From positions 186,001-250,000 of the forward strand of contig NZ_JADOVH010000003.1 in assembly GCF_015751965.1 (NCBI RefSeq): a stretch of 64,000 nucleotides of DNA, given 5' to 3'. Origin of the DNA: Frigoribacterium sp. CG_9.8 (GTDB lineage: Bacteria > Actinomycetota > Actinomycetes > Actinomycetales > Microbacteriaceae). Shown here piece by piece: positions 58,829-64,000 of the stretch; positions within the stretch are counted from its first letter, which is position 1, and each line of letters begins with the position of its first letter. Position numbers and translations under genes: made by a program. A model generated the notes under the pieces. That model saw only the letters and a program-made list of their open reading frames with translations, was not told where the DNA came from and searched no databases.

Positions 58829-59824
58829 ATGTCTGTTCACTCGCCCTACGCCGAATTGCTCAACCGGATGCCCATTGAGCGACACGAAATCGTGATCCTC
58901 GGGAGCACCACTCGGTACTGGGTGTACGGACCGGATGATGCCCCACTGACAATCGTCATCGCTCACGGGTATCGCGGGGAACATCACGGTCTCGAACCGG
59001 TGATCGCCCAGATGCCTGGGATTCGCTGGATCGGTCCGGATATGCCCGGCTTCGGAGAATCGACGCCACTCACCGAGGTGCCACATTCGATCGACGGATT
59101 TGCCAAATGGCTCACCGCGTTCATCGATGCCCTTGGTCTGACGGGCACCGCAATACCACTCGGGCACTCATTCGGCTCGATCATCTCGTCAAAGGCCGTC
59201 GCCGATGGGCTGCAAGCGCCTGCGCTCATCCTGATCAATCCGATTTCTAATTCCGGGCTGGAGGGGCCGAGCAGGGTGGCGACGATGTTCACAGTGGTGT
59301 TCTACCGCTTAGCCGGTCGCCTCTCCGCCCGGGCCGGTGATTTTCTGCTCAAGCAATGGATCGTGGTGCAGTTCATGAGCTCGGTACTCGCCAAATCCAA
59401 GAACCGCCAGTTGCGCCGCTGGATCCATTACCAGCACCACACCTACTTCAACAGGTTCGCCAGTCGTGACTCGGTGGTCGAAGCGTTCGAAGCGTCAATC
59501 AGTGCGAATGTGTCTACCTACTCGGACGCCATCGGTGTTGCGACTCTGCTCGTCGCGGCCGAACTCGACGACATTACCCCGGTGCAGGCTCACCGCGATC
59601 TTGTCGCGACAATGACCGATGCAAAGCTCGAGCTGCTCATGGGTGTCGGACACCTCATCCACTACGAGGTGCCGGAACTTGCCGCCGCAGCGATCCACAC
59701 CTTCCTACTCGAGCAGGGGCTGTTCGGTGACCTGCCGCCGGAGGCGCGAAGCGGTAGGCACAGCAGTCCGGCAGCCCACAGTGAGCCGAGCGCGGAATCC
59801 GGAATAGAGTCCAGCCGGCCGTGA
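58829..59824 (+). CDS. alpha/beta hydrolase
   Basis: A 331-residue cytoplasmic alpha/beta hydrolase. The oxyanion strand is IVIAHGYRGEHHG near residue 32, the nucleophile elbow PLGHSFGS is near residue 113, an acid is likely in AAELDDITP and the histidine is in GVGHLIHYE near residue 275. A cap of about 80 residues lies between. The C-terminal 40 residues are low in complexity. Its stop overlaps the glycosyltransferase start by 4 bp, so the two probably act together, perhaps on a glycolipid or exported glycan (inference). Confidence 0.85.
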   Translation: MSVHSPYAELLNRMPIERHEIVILGSTTRYWVYGPDDAPLTIVIAHGYRGEHHGLEPVIAQMPGIRWIGPDMPGFGESTPLTEVPHSIDGFAKWLTAFIDALGLTGTAIPLGHSFGSIISSKAVADGLQAPALILINPISNSGLEGPSRVATMFTVVFYRLAGRLSARAGDFLLKQWIVVQFMSSVLAKSKNRQLRRWIHYQHHTYFNRFASRDSVVEAFEASISANVSTYSDAIGVATLLVAAELDDITPVQAHRDLVATMTDAKLELLMGVGHLIHYEVPELAAAAIHTFLLEQGLFGDLPPEARSGRHSSPAAHSEPSAESGIESSRP

Positions 59825-60837
59825 AGGTGATCTTCGACTGTCGCTATACCCGGTTCACGAGCCATGATGGCATCAGCCGGCATACCACAGGGTTGGTCGA
59901 GGCATTCTCCCGACTGCATCCGGTGACCATGCTGATCAGCGATACGCGCCAGCTCGCGCTGCTCCCCGACCTGCCCTGGGTGACGGGGCGTCCAGGCACC
60001 AGTGCACTCGAGCCGTTCATCGGGCTGCTCTTGATCAACAGGCACAGGCCAGATGTTGTTTTTTCTCCGATGCAGACCATGGGTGCCACCGGTCGGCGCT
60101 ATCGGCTCGTGCTGACCGTGCACGACCTGGTGTTTTATCGAATCACCAAAATACCGGCCGGTTACAGCTGGTTTGTGCGACTCATCTGGCGTGCCTTTTA
60201 CCTCACTTACTGGCCGCAGCGTGCCGTGCTCAGTCGGGCGGATGCCGTAGTCACCGGCTCATACAACTGCGAGCGAGAAATGATCGAGGCGCGTCTCACG
60301 CGACGCCCTCTGACCGTGATCAGGCCGGGCGCCAGTGACTCCGGCTGCACGCAGCTGGCCGGTCCGCGCTCGAAGACGCTGGTCTACATGGGCACTTTCC
60401 AGCCGAATAAGAATGTCGAGACGCTGGCCCGCGGCATGCACCACCTGCCCGGTTACGCTCTCCGGCTGCTGTCGCGAATCAACGCCGAGGATCGCGATCG
60501 TATCGCAGCACTCGCCCCCCACGGATCTGTACGTTTCGATGACGGCGTGAGTGACGAGCACTACCTCGACGCCCTTGTGGATGCCACGGCAATGGTCACG
60601 GCCTGTTGGGACGAGGGATTCGGCATCCCGCTGATCGAGGGCGAGGCTGTCGGCGTACCGCTTGTGTTCAGCGATATTCCTCTGTTCCACGAGGTCGGAG
60701 GCGATGCCGCCATCTACTTTGACCACAGTGACGGCGCCGCATTCGCCAACGCCGTACTTTCACTCGAGACGCCGGGAGAGTGGCGACGGCGCAGCGAGGC
60801 GTCCCGCGCGCGGTCTGCCGAGTTCAGCTGGGACTAA
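59821..60837 (+). CDS. GT4 glycosyltransferase, probably shortened by a late nonsense mutation
   Basis: 338 residues of a GT-B glycosyltransferase group 1 protein. Motifs include YTRFTSHDGISRHTTGLVEA near residue 9, VLTVHDLVFYR near residue 97, YMGTFQPNKNVETLARG near residue 190, and the donor site CWDEGFGIPLIEGEAVGVPL near residue 262. It ends abruptly at SAEFSWD before a TAA at 60835-60837. The same frame continues beyond the stop as SARRLLALLSSLMPT up to TAG 60901, exactly what GT4 C-termini look like, so a single substitution may have made the stop. Loss of this last helix may or may not inactivate the protein. Confidence 0.85.
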   Translation: MKVIFDCRYTRFTSHDGISRHTTGLVEAFSRLHPVTMLISDTRQLALLPDLPWVTGRPGTSALEPFIGLLLINRHRPDVVFSPMQTMGATGRRYRLVLTVHDLVFYRITKIPAGYSWFVRLIWRAFYLTYWPQRAVLSRADAVVTGSYNCEREMIEARLTRRPLTVIRPGASDSGCTQLAGPRSKTLVYMGTFQPNKNVETLARGMHHLPGYALRLLSRINAEDRDRIAALAPHGSVRFDDGVSDEHYLDALVDATAMVTACWDEGFGIPLIEGEAVGVPLVFSDIPLFHEVGGDAAIYFDHSDGAAFANAVLSLETPGEWRRRSEASRARSAEFSWD

Positions 60838-60899
60838 TCGGCTCGACGGTTGCTCGCACTCTTATCTAGCCTGATGCCAACCGGGCACGCGGTCGACCC
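60838..60899 (+). other. remnant coding tail of the glycosyltransferase
   Basis: The 62 bp between the TAA and the convergent phosphatase gene read in frame as a plausible GT4 C-terminus (21 codons). No terminator is seen. Confidence 0.5.
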
Positions 60900-61583
60900 T
60901 TAGGAGCGAGGCTCCACGCCCATCTCGCGCTGCTCGACGGCATTCTGCTCATCGAAGTCGTCGCACCCAACGGTCACCGATTCGATATCGATCGGATCAT
61001 TGAACAGTACAAGTTCAATCGCGCCGTCGACGTGGCGAAAACTGTGCACCGATCCGTTTGTGATCAGGATGCCGCGGTGGCGTTCCGTCTGCAGCGAGAC
61101 ATGATTCAGCACCGAGCGAATCACGCCTCCATGCGTGGTCACGATCAGACGCGCATCCGGTGACCCGGGGGAGCGATCCTGCTCATACCGCTCGGCGAGG
61201 GCAACGAGCGCCGGGATGACCCTCGCCGCGACATCCTGACGACGCTCGCGCCCGGGAACGGGCGTGGCCCCGGGGAATAGTCGCAGGAGCTCACGATCGT
61301 CGAGACCTTCGGCCTCCCCATAGCGGCGCTCGACGAGATCATCGAGCACCTCGATCTTGGTTCGATTGATCCCCACCGCGGTTGCGATGATCTCGCCCGT
61401 CTCAAATGCCCGAGACAGGGGGCTGGAGGCGATCCCGTCCCACGGCTGTCGCGCCAGAAGGCGCCCGGAGCGCGCTGCCTGGTCGCGTCCCGTGTCATTG
61501 AGGGGAATGTCGGTACTTCCCTGGATGCGACGCGCGCGATTCCAGTCGGTCTCGCCGTGGCGCACCAGGTAGATCAGGGTCAT
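60900..61583 (-). CDS. histidine phosphatase family protein
   Basis: A 227-residue phosphoglycerate-mutase-like phosphatase. The phosphorylated histidine is in YLVRHGETDWN near residue 9, the arginine-bearing SPLSRAFETGE is near residue 56, the acid is in ERRYGEAEGL, and the second histidine is in VTTHGGVIRSV near residue 150. This cofactor-independent subgroup covers mutases, sugar phosphatases and alpha-ribazole phosphatases; the substrate cannot be told. GAAGGA precedes the ATG by about 10 bases. It is convergent with the glycosyltransferase. Confidence 0.92.
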   Translation of the reverse strand: MTLIYLVRHGETDWNRARRIQGSTDIPLNDTGRDQAARSGRLLARQPWDGIASSPLSRAFETGEIIATAVGINRTKIEVLDDLVERRYGEAEGLDDRELLRLFPGATPVPGRERRQDVAARVIPALVALAERYEQDRSPGSPDARLIVTTHGGVIRSVLNHVSLQTERHRGILITNGSVHSFRHVDGAIELVLFNDPIDIESVTVGCDDFDEQNAVEQREMGVEPRS

Positions 61584-61646
61584 ACGGTTACGGTCCTTCG
61601 ACAGTCAGCGGGCCGGGTGGGTCGCCCCGTGCCGACCGGTAGCTGT

Positions 61647-62498
61647 TCAGTTGGTGAGGCGGATCGCAAGTTCGGCGAGAGTCTCCGAAATGCCTGCATC
61701 AATCTTAACGGTGGCACGTGGATCACCCTTGGTGACACCGCGGTTCACGATGACCACGGGGAGTCGGCGCTTTGACGCCTGGTCGAGCAAGCGGATACCG
61801 GAATTGACCACCAGCGAGGATCCGGCGATGAGCAGGGCCTCGGCCGACTGCATGAGGGCGCTCGCCTCTGAGAACTTCTCGGTCGGAATGAACTCTCCGA
61901 AGAACACGATATCCGGCTTGAGGATGCCGCCGCAGACGGTGCACTCGGGGGTGACAAAGTCCGCAATCTGGTTGAATTCGACATCTCCGTCGGGACCGAG
62001 TTCACCGGAGTCGGGCTGGTCGAGCCACTCGTTTGCGCTGGTGATCCGCTTGGCAACATCGGAGCGGGAGAAGGTTTGACCGCAGGTGAGACAGCGCACG
62101 CGGTCCATGGTGCCGTGCAGGTCAACGACCCGCTGCGATCCGGCTCTCAGGTGTAATCCATCCACGTTTTGCGTGATGATTCCGTTGACGATGCCGCCGG
62201 TCTCGAGTTCGGCAAGTGTGCGGTGTCCGTCATTGGGCGAGGCACCATCGAAGCGCTTCCAGCCCAGATGACTTCCCGCCCAGTAGCGTTTGCGATACTC
62301 GGCATCTTTCATAAATTGCTGGAAGGTCATGGGATTACGCACGGGTGCGCCGTCGCCGCGGTAATCCGGGATGCCGGAGTCGGTGCTCATCCCCGCACCG
62401 GTGAGCACGGCGAGCGTGCGCCCGCGGAGAGCTTCAGCGGCGGCATCCAACTCGGCGGAGGTGGCCATTGGCCAATTACGAAGTGACACACCGGCCAT
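61647..62498 (-). CDS. NAD-dependent protein deacylase, sirtuin (Sir2 family)
   Basis: A 283-residue sirtuin. The NAD motif is VLTGAGMSTDSGIPDYRG near residue 33, TQNVDGLHLRAG is near residue 115, the catalytic histidine is in DLHGT, and zinc cysteines are in RCLTCG and ECTVCGG, followed by KPDIVFFGE. The frame starts at ATG 62525, but GGGAGG precedes ATG 62498, which is preferred; the difference is nine residues. It removes acyl groups from lysines. It is monocistronic, next to the histidine phosphatase. Confidence 0.92.
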   Translation of the reverse strand: MAGVSLRNWPMATSAELDAAAEALRGRTLAVLTGAGMSTDSGIPDYRGDGAPVRNPMTFQQFMKDAEYRKRYWAGSHLGWKRFDGASPNDGHRTLAELETGGIVNGIITQNVDGLHLRAGSQRVVDLHGTMDRVRCLTCGQTFSRSDVAKRITSANEWLDQPDSGELGPDGDVEFNQIADFVTPECTVCGGILKPDIVFFGEFIPTEKFSEASALMQSAEALLIAGSSLVVNSGIRLLDQASKRRLPVVIVNRGVTKGDPRATVKIDAGISETLAELAIRLTN

Positions 62499-62653
62499 GA
62501 TCACTGTCCCTCCCACTGTCGACATGGCACGTCAGCACCTGCTTTAGAGTAAACAATCGAGTTTGCGGTTATGTTTCCGAATGCTGACAGTGTGAGCCGG
62601 CCAGGCTAAGAATTCAATCCGGCACCAAATGGATGCGCGGCAGAGAGAGACCC

Positions 62654-63457
62654 ATGCACACTGTGCGAATCGACGACCTCGACCACGCGGGCCTTGCCGA
62701 TTACTGCGGCTTGACCGACGCGGCTCTGCGGCGCATGAGCGAACCCGCCGGAGGGCTGTATATCGCCGAGTCGTCGAAGGTAATCACGCGGGCGATCGCG
62801 GCGGGTCATCGGCCACGTTCGGTTCTCGTTCAGGAGCAGTGGCTCGCCGAGATGGAGCTGCTTCTAGCGGACTGGGATATTCCGATTTACGTCGGCACCC
62901 CCGGTTTACTCGAGAGTCTGACGGGTTTCAACCTGCATCGCGGCGCCCTCGCGGCAATGCATCGGCCGCCCCTTCGACCGGTTGCGGAGGTGGTTGCTGG
63001 CGCGCGCCGTGTCGTTGTGATCGAAGATGTCGTGGACCATACCAATGTCGGCGCTATTTTCCGGGCGGCTGCGGGCCTGGGGGCGGATGCCGTGCTCGTG
63101 ACCCCGCGCTGCGCCGATCCGCTGTACCGCCGGAGCGTGCGAGTGAGCATGGGAACAGTGCTGCAGGTGCCCTGGACGCGCTTACCGGAGTGGCCGGAGG
63201 GAGCGCTCATGCTCAAGAGCGCAGGTTTTCACCTGGCTGCCCTCGCTCTCTCGGATTCCGCCATCGATCTCGACGTGCTTGCCGCGAATCCGCCAGAGAA
63301 GCTCGCGCTGCTGCTCGGGACCGAAGGAGACGGGCTGAGCCGGAACGCCATCAGCCACGCCGACACCGTGATCACCATCCCGATGCTGCACGGTGTCGAC
63401 TCACTCAATGTCGCATCAGCGAGCGCCGTGGCCCTGTGGGCGCTCCGGGTGCGATGA
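62654..63457 (+). CDS. TrmH/SpoU family RNA methyltransferase
   Basis: About 267 residues from ATG 62654 (AGAGAGAG just upstream); ATG 62633 adds seven. The N-terminal domain resembles the L30e-like substrate-binding part (YIAESSKVITRAIAAG). The C-terminal SpoU knot has motif 1 in DHTNVGAIFRAAAGLG near residue 137, motif 2 in LLLGTEGDGLS near residue 222, and motif 3 in IPMLHGVDSLNVASASAVAL. It methylates a ribose 2'-OH in tRNA or rRNA using S-adenosylmethionine; the target position is unknown. Confidence 0.92.
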   Translation: MHTVRIDDLDHAGLADYCGLTDAALRRMSEPAGGLYIAESSKVITRAIAAGHRPRSVLVQEQWLAEMELLLADWDIPIYVGTPGLLESLTGFNLHRGALAAMHRPPLRPVAEVVAGARRVVVIEDVVDHTNVGAIFRAAAGLGADAVLVTPRCADPLYRRSVRVSMGTVLQVPWTRLPEWPEGALMLKSAGFHLAALALSDSAIDLDVLAANPPEKLALLLGTEGDGLSRNAISHADTVITIPMLHGVDSLNVASASAVALWALRVR

Positions 63458-63482
63458 TCACGGCGACCCGGGAGGCGAAAAG

Positions 63483-63488
63483 TATTAT
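63483..63488 (+). promoter_or_regulatory. -10 box TATTAT of a leaderless carboxypeptidase transcript
   Basis: TATTAT is six bases before ATG 63495. Confidence 0.5.
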
Positions 63489-63494
63489 TGCCCC

Positions 63495-64000
63495 ATGACG
63501 GTGACTGAGGTATTCGAGCCTGCGGTGCCGCGAGATCCAGGGCGGCGCAGGCGGCCGACCCGGCGGCAACTGATCCGCCGGCGTCTGATTGTGTTCTCCG
63601 CAGCCGCCATGGTGATCGGGCTGGGGATCTATCTCCCGGTGACATTGCTCGCCCCGCTCGGTGCCACGGCGGGCGAGCTTGTGCAATTCACCGATGCAGC
63701 CCGCGGTGCAGCGACGCCAACGCTACCGGATTACGGAGCCAGTGCAGTGAGAGTGATCGGATATCCCGAGGCATCAGCGTCAGCCGGGAGCACGGCACCG
63801 CTGCCGATCGCGAGCATCAGCAAGATCATCACCACTCTCGTCGTGTTGGAGGCAAAGCCGCTCTCCCCGGGAGATTCTGGCCCGACGATCACGTTCACAG
63901 CCGCAGACGCCTCTCTGCGTGCCACCTACGTCGCGCAAAACGGTGAGACCAAACCGCTCACTGCGGGGTCGACCATCAGTCAACTCGACCTCATGCGAGT
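63495..64000 (+). CDS. D-alanyl-D-alanine carboxypeptidase (S11 family), N-terminal part
   Basis: The frame opens at ATG 63495 and runs off the right edge (168 codons seen). After a basic cytoplasmic stretch of about 35 residues comes one membrane helix (LIVFSAAAMVIGLGIYLPV), then an extracytoplasmic domain. PIASISKIITTLVVLE holds the SxxK serine-lysine pair of penicillin-binding carboxypeptidases, which trim peptidoglycan stem peptides. The SxN and KTG motifs would lie beyond the window. The leader resembles a signal anchor rather than a cleaved peptide. Confidence 0.85.
   Translation, partial: MTVTEVFEPAVPRDPGRRRRPTRRQLIRRRLIVFSAAAMVIGLGIYLPVTLLAPLGATAGELVQFTDAARGAATPTLPDYGASAVRVIGYPEASASAGSTAPLPIASISKIITTLVVLEAKPLSPGDSGPTITFTAADASLRATYVAQNGETKPLTAGSTISQLDLMR

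Overview
The window is a 64 kb stretch of GC-rich actinobacterial chromosome, most likely from the Microbacteriaceae (order Micrococcales). The evidence is the actinobacteria-specific set RbpA, WhiA and OpcA, the uvrB/uvrA/uvrC-rapZ-whiA-sod-gap-pgk-tpi-secG-rbpA gene order, a GlgC/GlgM-type glycogen pair, and frequent leaderless starts (TANNNT six or seven bases before ATG or GTG). No rRNA, tRNA, insertion sequence, prophage or CRISPR array was seen. It reads as a core chromosome region with a few accessory cassettes.

Layout. 1-1.5 kb: tail of a PTS EIIA domain, a polyol-type dehydrogenase and HPr. 1.6-12.2 kb: a DUF885 peptidase-like protein, an FMN monooxygenase, ribosomal protein S1, CoaE, a secreted alpha/beta hydrolase, an acyl-CoA ligase/membrane acyltransferase pair and an ACS-type MFS transporter. 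12.4-20.4 kb: uvrB, a GNAT enzyme, uvrA, uvrC. 20.4-27 kb: rapZ, whiA, sodA, gap, pgk, tpiA, secG, rbpA. 27-35.3 kb, minus strand: tkt-tal-pgi-zwf-opcA-pgl, the pentose phosphate operon. 35.5-42 kb: ctaB-ctaA (heme A), then sufB-sufD-Rieske-sufC-sufT-like. 42-47.7 kb: a tightly overlapping minus-strand operon bioY-acyl ligase-thiolase-ecfA-ecfT-CHY zinc finger, with a divergent TetR regulator. 47.8-52.4 kb: ABC-F ATPase, SURF1, two small conserved proteins, a FabG-like reductase, serB. 52.4-60.9 kb: divergent glgC/glgA, an ABC ATPase, bL31 type B, a DnaQ-like exonuclease, trehalose synthase, an alpha/beta hydrolase and a glycosyltransferase. 60.9-64 kb: histidine phosphatase, sirtuin, SpoU-family rRNA methyltransferase and the start of a D-Ala-D-Ala carboxypeptidase.

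The most interesting region is 42-47.7 kb. A BioY-EcfA-EcfT biotin importer is co-transcribed with an adenylate-forming ligase and a thiolase, the pairing known from the Bacillus yhfUTS locus. The thiolase lacks its second catalytic cysteine and the active-site asparagine. Two adjacent TGAAC-N3-GTTC palindromes lie between bioY and the divergent TetR gene and match the published BioQ operator type, so a BioQ-controlled biotin or precursor salvage operon is the best reading. Both the TetR gene and the ligase carry in-frame 15-bp tandem repeats, and further short tandem repeats of 11-17 bp lie at gene ends elsewhere in the window.

Other points of note are a near-perfect 62-bp palindrome before coaE, ctaA without a sensible ATG/GTG/TTG start but with a CTGA overlap with ctaB, a probable late nonsense mutation in the glycosyltransferase at 59.8-60.8 kb, the absence of yvcK between rapZ and whiA, and a suf cluster without sufS, sufU or sufR.
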